Positions 9,791 to 20,449 of a stretch of DNA of 64,000 bases are shown piece by piece; the stretch's first letter is position 1; each line of letters begins with the position of its first letter. The stretch is from Streptococcus mitis SK579. GTDB taxonomy: Bacteria > Bacillota > Bacilli > Lactobacillales > Streptococcaceae. The notes below the pieces were generated by a model, which did no database searches, was not told the DNA's origin, and was given only the letters and a program-made list of their open reading frames with translations. A program made the position numbers and the translations under genes. The stretch covers positions 1-64,000 of the forward strand of contig NZ_AJJL01000049.1 in assembly GCF_000257905.1 (NCBI RefSeq). The letters are read 5' to 3'.

Positions 9791-10390
9791 ATGGCACAGT
9801 TGTATTATCGTTATGGGACCATGAACTCAGGTAAGACGATTGAGATTCTCAAAGTGGCCTATAACTACGAGGAGCAAGGAAAAGGTGTTGTGATTATGAC
9901 TTCAGCTCTGGATACTCGTGACGGTGTTGGCTATGTGTCGAGTCGAATTGGCATGAAGCGCCCTGCCCTTGCGATTGAAGATACTACAGATATCTATGGT
10001 TTGATTCGAAATTTGGAAGTTAAACCGTACTGTGTGCTGGTTGATGAGGCCCAGTTTCTCAAACGTCACCATGTTTACGACCTAGCTCGTGTTGTTGATG
10101 AGTTAGACATACCTGTCATGGCTTTTGGTTTGAAAAATGACTTTCGCAATGAACTGTTCGAAGGTTCCAAATACCTCTTGCTCTTAGCAGATAAGATTGA
10201 TGAGATTAAAACCATCTGTCAGTATTGTAAGAAAAAGGCGACTATGGTTTTGCGAACACAGGATGGACTGCCCGTTTACGATGGAGAACAGATCCAGATT
10301 GGCGGTAATGAAACCTATATCTCAGTTTGCCGTAAACATTATTTTGCGCCAATGATAACCTCTAACAAGGAGCAAAACTATGACAATTGA
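9791..10390 (+). CDS. tdk: Thymidine kinase
   Basis: The enzyme phosphorylates thymidine for salvage. GTMNSGKT (about residue 9) is the P loop, DEAQFL (about 83) is the Walker B-like segment, and a zinc site is formed by CQYCK (about 145) and a later CRKH. The length of 199 residues is typical of type II thymidine kinases. A TATACT minus-10 box lies about 40 bases upstream. The stop overlaps the start of the next gene, an acetyltransferase. Confidence 0.97.
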   Translation: MAQLYYRYGTMNSGKTIEILKVAYNYEEQGKGVVIMTSALDTRDGVGYVSSRIGMKRPALAIEDTTDIYGLIRNLEVKPYCVLVDEAQFLKRHHVYDLARVVDELDIPVMAFGLKNDFRNELFEGSKYLLLLADKIDEIKTICQYCKKKATMVLRTQDGLPVYDGEQIQIGGNETYISVCRKHYFAPMITSNKEQNYDN

Positions 10391-10853
10391 ACTAAGAGAT
10401 GTTACAATGGGAAATTATTTTGATGTTTTGAATTTGGATGTCAAGGAATATCAAAAACAATTCATTGCAACTAACGCAATTAGTTTAGCTGAAGCATACG
10501 TCTACACTAAAAATGGAGATTTTGTAGCTCCATTGGCAGTTTATGATAATGATGCAGTTATAGGTTTTGTGATGATAGCTTATGATAAAAAGATCGGAAT
10601 TAGTAGTGGAAATTATTTACTATTTCGTTTTATGATTGATAAGAATTTTCAAAATCAAGGATATTTTAAACCAATTATGGATAAAGTACTAGACTATGTT
10701 CGGACAGCGCCAGCAGGTTTAAGCAATAAACTTTGGTTGTCTTATGAACCAGAAAATGAACATGCAAGATATTGTTACCTCAGTTATGGATTTAAAGAAA
10801 CTGGGGAAATATCCGAGAACGAAGTAGTAGCGATATACGATTTTAACAATTGA
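10380..10853 (+). CDS. GNAT acetyltransferase
   Basis: A 157-residue N-acetyltransferase-fold protein overlaps the end of tdk by 11 bases. The segment [20 protein letters not shown] is the acetyl-CoA binding strand-loop, and [21 protein letters not shown] is the C-terminal part typical of spermine or spermidine acetyltransferase-like members. The substrate cannot be told from the sequence. It is likely co-transcribed with tdk and prfA. Confidence 0.88.
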   Translation: MTIELRDVTMGNYFDVLNLDVKEYQKQFIATNAISLAEAYVYTKNGDFVAPLAVYDNDAVIGFVMIAYDKKIGISSGNYLLFRFMIDKNFQNQGYFKPIMDKVLDYVRTAPAGLSNKLWLSYEPENEHARYCYLSYGFKETGEISENEVVAIYDFNN

Positions 10854-10869
10854 GAAATAAGGAGAAAAA

Positions 10870-11949
10870 ATGAATATCTATGATCAACTACAAACTGTAG
10901 AAGACCGTTATGAAGAATTAGGAGAGTTGCTCAGTGACCCAGATGTGGTTTCGGACACCAAGCGTTTCATGGAGCTTTCAAAAGAAGAGGCTTCAACTCG
11001 TGACACAGTAACAGCCTATCGTGAGTACAAACAAGTCCTTCAAAACATCGTTGATGCCGAAGAGATGATTAAGGAATCAGGCGGAGATGCGGATTTGGAA
11101 GAAATGGCCAAGCAAGAGCTCAAAGATGCCAAGGCTGAAAAAGAAGAATACGAAGAAAAACTGAAAATTTTGCTCCTTCCAAAGGATCCAAACGATGACA
11201 AGAACATCATCCTAGAAATCCGTGGTGCAGCTGGTGGAGACGAAGCAGCACTTTTCGCTGGTGACCTCCTAACCATGTACCAAAAATATGCTGAAGCCCA
11301 AGGCTGGCGATTTGAAGTCATGGAGGCTTCTATGAATGGTGTCGGCGGTTTCAAAGAAGTGGTTGCCATGGTTTCAGGTCAGTCTGTTTACTCTAAACTT
11401 AAGTATGAGTCAGGCGCTCACCGTGTGCAACGTGTCCCTGTGACAGAAAGCCAAGGTCGTGTCCATACATCAACTGCCACAGTTCTTGTCATGCCTGAAG
11501 TGGAAGAAGTTGAATATGATATTGATCCTAAAGACCTTCGTGTTGATATCTACCACGCATCAGGTGCTGGTGGACAGAACGTCAACAAGGTTGCGACTGC
11601 CGTTCGTATTGTACACTTGCCAACAAACATCAAGGTTGAGATGCAGGAAGAACGTACTCAGCAGAAGAACCGTGAGAAAGCCATGAAAATCATCCGTGCG
11701 CGTGTTGCTGACCACTTTGCTCAGATTGCTCAGGATGAACAGGACGCTGAGCGTAAGTCGACAATCGGTACTGGTGACCGTTCAGAACGAATCCGTACTT
11801 ATAACTTCCCACAAAACCGTGTCACAGACCACCGTATCGGCTTGACTCTCCAAAAACTAGATACCATTTTGTCTGGTAAATTGGATGAGGTTGTGGATGC
11901 CTTGGTGCTCTATGACCAAACACAAAAATTAGAAGAATTAAATAAATAA
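10870..11949 (+). CDS. prfA: Peptide chain release factor 1
   Basis: RF1 recognises UAA and UAG and triggers peptide release. The GGQ motif lies in [12 protein letters not shown] near residue 232; its glutamine is normally methylated by the product of the next gene, prmC. The length of 359 residues is usual. AAGGAGAAA precedes the ATG, and the stop overlaps the start of prmC. Confidence 0.98.
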   Translation: MNIYDQLQTVEDRYEELGELLSDPDVVSDTKRFMELSKEEASTRDTVTAYREYKQVLQNIVDAEEMIKESGGDADLEEMAKQELKDAKAEKEEYEEKLKILLLPKDPNDDKNIILEIRGAAGGDEAALFAGDLLTMYQKYAEAQGWRFEVMEASMNGVGGFKEVVAMVSGQSVYSKLKYESGAHRVQRVPVTESQGRVHTSTATVLVMPEVEEVEYDIDPKDLRVDIYHASGAGGQNVNKVATAVRIVHLPTNIKVEMQEERTQQKNREKAMKIIRARVADHFAQIAQDEQDAERKSTIGTGDRSERIRTYNFPQNRVTDHRIGLTLQKLDTILSGKLDEVVDALVLYDQTQKLEELNK

Positions 11950-12785
11950 TGAAATTAGCTCAATTATTTTCAGATTTTGAAGAAGAGTTGATAAGACAAG
12001 GAGAGGAAGCTGAAAGCCTCTCTTTTGTCTATCGTAGCCTGAAAAATCTCTCTTTTACAGACTTTGTTTTTGCCCTCCAGAAAGAGGTATCAGAGGAAGA
12101 AAAACAATTTGTAAAAGGAATTTTTCAACAGTTAGTAGATCATAAACCAGCACAGTATATCATCGGGCAGGCAGATTTTTATGGAATGCAGCTAAAAGTT
12201 GATGAGCGGGTTTTGATTCCTCGTCCAGAGACAGAGGAGTTAGTGGAGCTTATTCTGGCTGAAAATTCTGAGGAAAATCTTAAGGTCCTAGATATCGGGA
12301 CTGGAAGTGGAGCCATAGCCCTTGCATTAGCAAAAAACAGACCAGATTGGTCAGTGACAGCAGTGGATATTTCTCAAGATGCTTTAGATTTAGCTCGCGA
12401 AAATGCTAAAAATCAAAAATTTAATATATTTTTTAAAAAATCTGATTGTTTTGCAGAAATTTCTGAAAAATATGATATAATTGTATCCAATCCACCCTAT
12501 ATCTCTCGTGAAGATGAGTCAGAGGTCGGCTTGAATGTCTTGTATTCGGAGCCCCATCTAGCTCTCTTTGCAGATGAGGATGGCCTAGCTATTTACCGTA
12601 GAATTGCGGAAGATGCAAAAGACTATCTCAAAGATGGTGGTAAGATTTACCTTGAAATTGGATACAAGCAAGGTCAAAGTGTTCCTGAACTTTTTAGGAA
12701 ATATCTTCCTGAAAAGCGAGTACGAACACTCAAGGACCAATTTGGTCAAGATAGGATGGTCGTGATTGATGATGGGCAGGATTAG
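11949..12785 (+). CDS. prmC: Release factor glutamine methyltransferase
   Basis: PrmC (HemK) methylates the GGQ glutamine of release factors. DIGTGSGAIALAL (about residue 114) is the SAM-binding loop and SNPPYIS (about 180) is the NPPY catalytic motif that holds the target glutamine. The length of 278 residues matches the family. Its start overlaps the stop of prfA, its substrate gene, and its end overlaps sua5. Confidence 0.97.
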   Translation: MKLAQLFSDFEEELIRQGEEAESLSFVYRSLKNLSFTDFVFALQKEVSEEEKQFVKGIFQQLVDHKPAQYIIGQADFYGMQLKVDERVLIPRPETEELVELILAENSEENLKVLDIGTGSGAIALALAKNRPDWSVTAVDISQDALDLARENAKNQKFNIFFKKSDCFAEISEKYDIIVSNPPYISREDESEVGLNVLYSEPHLALFADEDGLAIYRRIAEDAKDYLKDGGKIYLEIGYKQGQSVPELFRKYLPEKRVRTLKDQFGQDRMVVIDDGQD

Positions 12786-13371
12786 ACAAGAGTTGGAAAA
12801 GGGTGGGGCAGTTGTCTTACCTACCGAGACAGTTTACGGTCTCTTTGCCAAGGCTCTAGACGAAAAAGCAGTGAACCATGTTTACCAGCTCAAACATCGT
12901 CCTAGAGATAAGGCACTCAATCTCAATATTGCCTCTTTAGAGGATATCTTGCACTTTTCAAAGAATCAGCCCACTTATCTTCAAAAACTTGTAGAGACCT
13001 TTTTACCAGGTCCCTTGACCATTATCCTTGAAGCCAATGACCGAGTTCCCTATTGGGTCAATTCTGGCCTCGCGACTGTTGGATTTCGGATGCCTAGTCA
13101 TCCCATTACCCTTGATTTGATTCGAGAGACAGGTCCCTTGATTGGGCCGTCTGCCAATATTTCAGGGCAGGCAAGTGGAGTGACCTTTAATCAAATTCTA
13201 GAGGATTTTGACCAAGAGGTTTTGGGTCTGGAAGACGATGCTTTTCTAACTGGACAGGATTCAACGATTTTGGACTTGTCTGGAGATAAGGTGAAAATAT
13301 TACGCCAAGGGGCCATTAAGCGAGAAAATATTCTTGCTCAGTTGCCAGAGATTTCTTTTGAGGAGGAATGA
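12769..13371 (+). CDS. tsaC: Threonylcarbamoyl-AMP synthase (Sua5/YrdC)
   Basis: The enzyme makes threonylcarbamoyl-AMP, the first intermediate of the t6A37 tRNA modification. LPTETVYGLFAKA, KHRPRDKALNL and the GPSANISGQ segment are YrdC-domain hallmarks. It is about 200 residues long, so it has the YrdC domain and only a short C-terminal tail. Three start codons are crowded at 12766 (TTG), 12769 and 12772 (ATG), and I cannot choose firmly between them; all overlap the end of prmC. Confidence 0.93.
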   Translation: MMGRIRQELEKGGAVVLPTETVYGLFAKALDEKAVNHVYQLKHRPRDKALNLNIASLEDILHFSKNQPTYLQKLVETFLPGPLTIILEANDRVPYWVNSGLATVGFRMPSHPITLDLIRETGPLIGPSANISGQASGVTFNQILEDFDQEVLGLEDDAFLTGQDSTILDLSGDKVKILRQGAIKRENILAQLPEISFEEE

Positions 13372-13372
13372 G

Positions 13373-13804
13373 ATGCTAAGAGATTTAAGAGAAACTGATG
13401 TGAAAGCTATTTGTGATATCAACCAAGAGGCTTTGGGATATTCTTTTAGCCCAGAAGACACAGCTAGCCAACTAGCTAGACTGGCTCAAGATTCCCATCA
13501 TTTCCTACTTGGCTATGAGGATGCAGCTAGTCATGTCTTACTTGGATATGTCCATGCTGAAGTTTACGAATCCCTTTATTCCAAAGCAGGATTTAATATC
13601 TTAGCTTTAGCAGTTTTACCTCAAGCGCAAGGTCAAGGTATTGGTAAAAGCTTATTACAAGGGTTGGAAGAAGAAGCAAAAAGACGTGGTTATGGGTTTA
13701 TCCGCTTAAACTCTGCCGATCATCGTTTGGGTGCTCATGCATTTTATGAAAAAGTTGGTTATACTTGTGATAAAATGCAGAAACGGTTTATTCGCATCTT
13801 TTAG
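13373..13804 (+). CDS. GNAT acetyltransferase, RimI-like
   Basis: This GNAT protein of 143 residues starts at the ATG at 13373 behind GAGGAGGAA, one base after the sua5 stop. The upstream in-frame extension falls inside sua5. The acetyl-CoA loop is seen in LAVLPQAQGQGIGKSLLQGL (about residue 80). The HRLGAHAFYEKVGY segment is the usual C-terminal motif. The substrate is unknown. Confidence 0.9.
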   Translation: MLRDLRETDVKAICDINQEALGYSFSPEDTASQLARLAQDSHHFLLGYEDAASHVLLGYVHAEVYESLYSKAGFNILALAVLPQAQGQGIGKSLLQGLEEEAKRRGYGFIRLNSADHRLGAHAFYEKVGYTCDKMQKRFIRIF

Positions 13805-13853
13805 TTTCTTTTCTTACACTAAAGGACCAGTCACACTATAAAGGAGAAGACCT

Positions 13854-15110
13854 ATGATTTTTGACAAAGACGATTTTAAAGCATATGATGCTGATCTGTG
13901 GAATGCTATTGCCAAAGAAGAGGAGCGCCAACAAAACAACATTGAGTTGATCGCTTCGGAAAACGTGGTTTCCAAGGCAGTTATGGCAGCTCAAGGGTCT
14001 ATCTTGACGAATAAATACGCCGAAGGTTACCCAGGACGCCGTTATTATGGTGGAACTGATGTAGTAGACGTGATAGAATCTCTAGCCATTGAACGCGCAA
14101 AAGAAATTTTCGGTGCAAAATTTGCCAATGTCCAACCACACTCAGGAAGCCAAGCTAACTGTGCGGCTTACATGGCTTTGATTGAGCCAGGTGATACCGT
14201 TATGGGAATGGATTTGGCAGCAGGTGGACACTTGACCCACGGAGCCCCTGTTAGCTTCTCAGGTCAAACCTACAACTTTGTTTCTTATAGTGTAGATCCT
14301 GAAACGGAATTCTTGGACTTTGATGCTATCTTAAAACAAGCCCAGGAAGTAAAACCAAAATTGATTGTAGCTGGTGCTTCAGCCTATTCTCAAATTATCG
14401 ACTTTTCAAAATTCCGTGAAATTGCGGATGCTGTTGGGGCTAAACTCATGGTAGATATGGCTCATATTGCTGGTTTGGTTGCAGCTGGTCTTCACCCAAG
14501 CCCAGTACCATACGCCCATATCACTACAACAACGACTCATAAAACCCTTCGTGGACCACGTGGTGGTTTGATTTTGACTAATGACGAAGAACTTGCTAAG
14601 AAAATCAATTCAGCTATTTTCCCTGGTATTCAGGGAGGTCCTTTGGAACATGTTGTGGCTGCGAAGGCAGTTTCCTTCAAAGAAGTTTTGGATCCAGCCT
14701 TCAAGGAATATGCTGCCAATGTTATCAAGAACAGCAAGGCTATGGCAGATGTCTTCTTGCAAGACCCTGATTTCCGTATTATTTCTGGCGGGACTGAAAA
14801 CCATCTCTTCCTTGTTGATGTGACTAAGGTTGTAGAAAACGGAAAAGTTGCTCAAAACTTGCTGGATGAAGTCAATATTACCCTAAATAAAAACTCAATC
14901 CCTTACGAAAGCTTGTCACCATTCAAGACAAGTGGGATTCGTATCGGAGCAGCAGCCATTACTGCACGTGGATTTGGTGAAGAAGAAAGTCGCAAAGTGG
15001 CTGAACTCATCATTAAAACCCTTAAGAATGCAGAAAATGAAGCTGTTTTAGAAGAAGTGAAAAGCGCGGTCAAAGAATTGACAGATGCCTTCCCATTATA
15101 CGAGGACTAA
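13854..15110 (+). CDS. glyA: Serine hydroxymethyltransferase
   Basis: GlyA interconverts serine and glycine and supplies one-carbon units to tetrahydrofolate. The PLP lysine is in [14 protein letters not shown] near residue 225, and the N-terminal [12 protein letters not shown] is the family signature. It has 418 residues. AAGGAGAAG precedes the ATG. The next gene starts eight bases after the stop. Confidence 0.98.
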   Translation: MIFDKDDFKAYDADLWNAIAKEEERQQNNIELIASENVVSKAVMAAQGSILTNKYAEGYPGRRYYGGTDVVDVIESLAIERAKEIFGAKFANVQPHSGSQANCAAYMALIEPGDTVMGMDLAAGGHLTHGAPVSFSGQTYNFVSYSVDPETEFLDFDAILKQAQEVKPKLIVAGASAYSQIIDFSKFREIADAVGAKLMVDMAHIAGLVAAGLHPSPVPYAHITTTTTHKTLRGPRGGLILTNDEELAKKINSAIFPGIQGGPLEHVVAAKAVSFKEVLDPAFKEYAANVIKNSKAMADVFLQDPDFRIISGGTENHLFLVDVTKVVENGKVAQNLLDEVNITLNKNSIPYESLSPFKTSGIRIGAAAITARGFGEEESRKVAELIIKTLKNAENEAVLEEVKSAVKELTDAFPLYED

Positions 15111-15117
15111 AACTTTT

Positions 15118-16092
15118 ATGGACATTTATATTAAGAAAGCCATTATCCATCAGTTTAGCCCGGATGATACCGAGCTGTTTCTAGCGGATAAGTTTCTCAA
15201 TATTACTCCAAAAATCGAAGAATACTTGCGTAAAAAAATTGAACGTGTGTATTCAGATGAAGCAAAGACTGGGATTTTCGAAGAAGAAAATCCCTTCTTC
15301 AATCACATCACAGACGATTTGTTGGAGACATCAGTAACGCTGGCTAATCTCTGGAAAGAGGAGTTCAGCATTTCAGAAAATCTTAAGACTAATGACTTGA
15401 TTTTTGTGCAATTTTCTAAAGAAGGCGTGGAACATTTCGCTTTCTTGCGAATTGCCCTGCGGGAGACCTTGACCCACCTCGGAGGAGAAGTTGATAATCC
15501 AATCAAGCTGACTCAGAATAACCTGCCTGGATTTGGAACGGGTGCTGACGAGGCCTTGGTGGTCAATCTTCAGAGTCGCAAGTACCATCTGATTGAAAAA
15601 CGAATCAAGTACAACGGGACTTTTTTGAACTATTTTTCAGATAATCTTCTTGCTGTCGCTCCTAAGATTTCTCCTAAGAAATCCATCAAGGAACTGGAAA
15701 AAACAGCCCAGAGAATTGCTGAATCTTTTAACACAGATGATTTTCAATTTCAATCCAAGGTCAAATCAGCGATTTTCAATAACCTAGAAGAAAGCAATGA
15801 ATTGTCACCTGAGAAACTGGCCAACGATCTTTTTGATAACAATCTGACGGCTCGTTTGAGCTTTATTGACCAAGTCAAAGAAGCTGTACCTGAGCCTGTT
15901 CAATTTGATGAAATTGATGCCAGTCGTCAGCTTAAAAAATTTGAAAACCAAAAACTTTCCTTGTCAAATGGAATTGAGCTCATCGTTCCCAATAACGTCT
16001 ACCAAGACGCCGAGTCTGTTGAGTTTATCCAAAACGACAATGGAACCTACTCTATCTTAATCAAAAATATCGAGGATATCCAAAGTAAATAA
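15118..16092 (+). CDS. 37-kDa nucleoid-associated protein
   Basis: A protein of the NdpA/YejK family (PF04245), which associates with the nucleoid in other bacteria. I start it at MDIYIKKAI (15118), giving 324 residues, because the upstream start at 15085 lies within gly[12 protein letters not shown] at the N-terminus and [12 protein letters not shown] near the C-terminus fit the family. It is followed without a gap by a lysozyme-like gene. Confidence 0.87.
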   Translation: MDIYIKKAIIHQFSPDDTELFLADKFLNITPKIEEYLRKKIERVYSDEAKTGIFEEENPFFNHITDDLLETSVTLANLWKEEFSISENLKTNDLIFVQFSKEGVEHFAFLRIALRETLTHLGGEVDNPIKLTQNNLPGFGTGADEALVVNLQSRKYHLIEKRIKYNGTFLNYFSDNLLAVAPKISPKKSIKELEKTAQRIAESFNTDDFQFQSKVKSAIFNNLEESNELSPEKLANDLFDNNLTARLSFIDQVKEAVPEPVQFDEIDASRQLKKFENQKLSLSNGIELIVPNNVYQDAESVEFIQNDNGTYSILIKNIEDIQSK

Positions 16093-16706
16093 TGTTTAAA
16101 CGAATTCGAAGAGTGCTTGTACTAGCAGTCTTCCTTTTTGCTGGCTATAAAACTTACCGTGTTCACCAAGATGTCAAGCAAGTCATGACCTACCAGCCCA
16201 TGGTGCGAGAAATCTTGAGTGAAAAAGACACCCCAGCAAACGAAGAGCTTGTGCTCGCTATGATTTATACCGAAACCAAAGGAAAAGAAGGCGATGTTAT
16301 GCAGTCTAGTGAGTCTGCAAGTGGCTCTACCAACACCATCAATGATAATGCTTCTAGCATTCGGCAAGGTGTTCAAACTCTGACAGAAAATCTTTATCTG
16401 GCCCAGAAGAAGGGTGTTGATGTCTGGACAGCTGTTCAAGCCTATAATTTTGGACCTGCCTATATCGATTTTATCGCCCAAAATGGCAAGGAAAATACCT
16501 TGGCTCTGGCCAAACAGTACTCTCGTGATACTGTTGCTCCCTTGCTTGGTAATACCACTGGAAAGACTTATAGTTATATTCATCCCATTTCCATTTTTCA
16601 CGGTGCTGAACTCTATGTAAATGGAGGAAACTATTATTATTCTAGACAGGTTCAACTCAACCTTTACATCATCAAAACTTTCACTCTCTTTTCGACATCT
16701 GGCTAG
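16092..16706 (+). CDS. Lysozyme-like membrane-anchored protein
   Basis: A 204-residue protein with an N-terminal signal anchor ([16 protein letters not shown]) and a lysozyme-like domain (PF13702 type). [19 protein letters not shown] carries the likely catalytic glutamate, and AVQAYNFGP is a conserved cleft segment. It should act on peptidoglycan outside the membrane. The start overlaps the stop of the previous gene (ATAATG). The stop codon lies within a weak hairpin (ACATCTGG with TCAGGTGT) followed by TTTTT that may end the operon. Confidence 0.87.
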   Translation: MFKRIRRVLVLAVFLFAGYKTYRVHQDVKQVMTYQPMVREILSEKDTPANEELVLAMIYTETKGKEGDVMQSSESASGSTNTINDNASSIRQGVQTLTENLYLAQKKGVDVWTAVQAYNFGPAYIDFIAQNGKENTLALAKQYSRDTVAPLLGNTTGKTYSYIHPISIFHGAELYVNGGNYYYSRQVQLNLYIIKTFTLFSTSG

Positions 16707-16779
16707 GTCAGGTGTTTTTGTTATAAGTTTTCTTTAAGATAGATATATTACTCTAGAAAGGTAAAGGAGGAAAATCCCT

Positions 16780-17754
16780 ATGAGAAAGAAACTCTTTCTG
16801 ACCAGTGCTGCGGTCTTGTGGGCAGTAACAGCTATGAATAGCGTCCATGCAGCAACAGATGTGCAAAAAGTCATCGATGAAACCTATGTCCAACCTGAAT
16901 ATGTCCTAGGTTCATCATTATCAGAAGACCAAAAAAATCAAACCCTCAAAAAACTAGGCTACAATGCCTCAACAGACACCAAAGAACTAAAGACCATGAC
17001 ACCTGATGTCTATTCTAAAATCATGAATGTGGCCAATGACTCTAGTTTACAGTTGTATTCATCAGCCAAGATTCAAAAACTAGGTGACAAATCACCACTT
17101 GAGGTCAAGATTGAAACACCAGAAAACATCACTAAGGTGACTCAGGATATGTACCGAAATGCAGCAGTAACCTTGGGTGTGGAACACGCCAAAATCACTG
17201 TAGCAGCTCCTATTCCCGTTACAGGTGAGAGTGCTTTAGCAGGTATCTACTATTCGCTAGAAGCTAATGGAGCCAAGGTGCCACAAGCCAATAAAGACCT
17301 GGCTCAAGAAGAGTTGAAGGCTTTGTCAGATATCAATGCTGAAAACAAGGACAAATCAGGCTATGATGCTAATAAATTAAACGTTGCCCTAGCCGATATC
17401 AAGTCAGGACTCGCCAAAGCTAAAGAAAGCAAGGGAAATCTGACAGAGGAAGATGTCCGTAAAATTGTTGAAGATACCTTAAAAAATTACAAACTTGATC
17501 AGGTTATAACAGGAAACCAGATCAATATCATCATCAATTTTGCTTTGAATCTCTCGAAGAGTGATATCCTCAGCAATGCAGACTTCACTAAAACCCTAAA
17601 TGACCTTAAACAAAGTATCGTATCACAAGCTGGAGACAGTTTTAAAAATATCAACCTTAACTTTGATGCGGATAAGGCGCTGGAGGACGGAGGTAATTTC
17701 CTAAGTTCCCTCTGGCAAGCCATTGTCAACTTCTTCAAGAGTTTTGGTTCTTAA
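16780..17754 (+). CDS. DUF1002 family exported protein
   Basis: A 324-residue protein with a signal peptide (MRKKLFLTSAAVLWAVTAM, likely cleaved after VHA) and a long mature part of the DUF1002 type. The GESALAGIYYSLEANG segment near residue 150 is typical. The C-terminus ends in a hydrophobic amphipathic stretch (LSSLWQAIVNFFKSFGS). Function is unknown; members occur widely in Gram-positives. AAAGGAGGAAAA precedes the start. Confidence 0.88.
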   Translation: MRKKLFLTSAAVLWAVTAMNSVHAATDVQKVIDETYVQPEYVLGSSLSEDQKNQTLKKLGYNASTDTKELKTMTPDVYSKIMNVANDSSLQLYSSAKIQKLGDKSPLEVKIETPENITKVTQDMYRNAAVTLGVEHAKITVAAPIPVTGESALAGIYYSLEANGAKVPQANKDLAQEELKALSDINAENKDKSGYDANKLNVALADIKSGLAKAKESKGNLTEEDVRKIVEDTLKNYKLDQVITGNQINIIINFALNLSKSDILSNADFTKTLNDLKQSIVSQAGDSFKNINLNFDADKALEDGGNFLSSLWQAIVNFFKSFGS

Positions 17755-17815
17755 GAAATTTCATGGTATAATAGATGGTAACCGTAACGTTGCCGTCTTT
17801 TTTGTCGGCCAATAG

Positions 17816-19189
<1,374 letters not shown>

Positions 19190-19350
19190 AAATCCTTGAT
19201 TTTAAGCTATTTTACAAGCATTTTGTCTTTGTAGATAAAGGCAATTTTGACGTCAAAAAAGTCCTAAAAAGGCACATAGATGTATATGTATTTGTAGATG
19301 TCGTTTGCGCATCGGAAAAATGAATACAACAATAAATATTTATCTAAAGA

Positions 19351-19381
19351 GAGAACAATTGTATATTGTTCTCCTTTTTTT
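19351..19381 (+). terminator. Terminator at the ICE left end
   Basis: GAGAACAAT pairs with ATTGTTCTC and is followed by CTTTTTTT, placed just before the first ICE gene. It may block read-through from the chromosome. The rest of 19190-19397 shows no gene. Confidence 0.75.
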
Positions 19382-19397
19382 ATTTTCAGGAGGGAAA

Positions 19398-19571
19398 ATG
19401 ACAAAAGAATTACAATCATCACGCTATATTGTCATTTCATTTTTAGTACGTGAAATGGGAATAGATATTGTTGAGGCCATATCTCTTATGGCTGAATTAG
19501 AAAAAAGTGGCTTGGTTCGCTTGGAATCAAGTGGAGATTTAATACTCAAAGAACTTGGAGGAGCGCTATGA
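19398..19571 (+). CDS. Small ICE protein upstream of repA
   Basis: A 57-residue protein starting MTKELQSS behind AGGAGGGAAA. The in-frame upstream extension includes the terminator hairpin, so it is not used. The sequence looks like a small helical domain (YIVISFLVREMGIDIVEAI) but I do not recognise a family. Its stop overlaps the start of repA, so the two are translationally coupled. Confidence 0.7.
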   Translation: MTKELQSSRYIVISFLVREMGIDIVEAISLMAELEKSGLVRLESSGDLILKELGGAL

Positions 19572-20347
19572 AACGAATTACCGCAAATCAATACCAAACT
19601 TCAGAACGGTATTACAAATTACCTAAAATTCTTTTTGAGGATGAGAAATATATGGATATGAAACTAGAAGTAAAGGTGGCTTATTCTATTTTAAAAGATC
19701 GTTTAGAATTATCTCTCAGTCGTGGTTGGATAGATGAAGAAGGAGCAGTCTATTTAGTATTTTCTAATTCTAAACTGATGAGGCTGTTAGGTTGTTCGAA
19801 GTCAAAATTACTGTCCATCAAAAAAACTCTTAAAGAATATGACTTAATTGATGAAGTTCAACAGTCTTCAAGTGAGAAAGGGAGACTTGCTAATAAGATT
19901 TATTTAGGGGAATTGTCTTCTACCCCAGTAGGTAATTCAAACATGCCTAGTGTTAAAAAAAGACTAGGGCAGGTTGAAAATGAAATGGCCCCCGTCTTAC
20001 ATTCAGCCCCTAGTGAGACTGAAGTTAGTGAGACTAAATATAGTGAGACTGATTCTTTATTTATTGAGGATGAGGAGGAGAGGAATACTCAACCTATCTT
20101 GAAAAGAAAAGTAGAAAAGGTCACAAAATATGATCGAGATTATATTTGGGGATTGGTACAAGATCAATTTAGACGAGAGGGGTTTTCTGAAACAGCCAGC
20201 GAAATTGCTATGACTGATTTTGAGAGAATCTATCAGTATGCTCTTGACAATGTTCGCTTTGTTAGACGAGCGGAAGTTTTGGCTGAATTTGTGTTTAACG
20301 GCTTGTATTCTGTTTGGAATAACCGTGTTAGAAAAGGAGGTGGTTAA
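19568..20347 (+). CDS. RepA_N replication initiator
   Basis: The N-terminal 90 residues match the RepA_N domain of plasmid and ICE initiators: YYKLPKILFED, VAYSILKDRLELSLSRGW and WIDEEGAVYLVF, then a helix-turn-helix-like LMRLLGCSKSK. The C-terminal part (after about residue 190) is a separate domain. It is 259 residues long. Such proteins let an excised ICE replicate as a circle. It opens the element operon and is followed at once by a tiny membrane ORF and the methyltransferase. Confidence 0.9.
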   Translation: MKRITANQYQTSERYYKLPKILFEDEKYMDMKLEVKVAYSILKDRLELSLSRGWIDEEGAVYLVFSNSKLMRLLGCSKSKLLSIKKTLKEYDLIDEVQQSSSEKGRLANKIYLGELSSTPVGNSNMPSVKKRLGQVENEMAPVLHSAPSETEVSETKYSETDSLFIEDEEERNTQPILKRKVEKVTKYDRDYIWGLVQDQFRREGFSETASEIAMTDFERIYQYALDNVRFVRRAEVLAEFVFNGLYSVWNNRVRKGGG

Positions 20348-20449
20348 ATGTCGCCAATCGAGTGGATATTAGTTATGCTCATTGTCATTTCAAGTGGTGT
20401 GACTATTTGGACATTGATAGTCGATCAGAAAGGGGTGATAAAGAAATGA
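20348..20449 (+). CDS. 33-residue small membrane protein
   Basis: ATG at 20348 lies behind a perfect AAAGGAGG. The ORF encodes MSPIEWILVMLIVISSGVTI, then a charged DQKGVIKK end, so it has one membrane helix. The stop overlaps the methyltransferase start in an ATGA. The strong ribosome-binding site and overlaps on both sides argue that it is real. Function unknown. Confidence 0.65.
   Translation: MSPIEWILVMLIVISSGVTIWTLIVDQKGVIKK

Noticed and set aside
16122-16655. 177-residue minus-strand ORF
   Set aside because: It lies fully opposite the lysozyme-like gene and has no family features.
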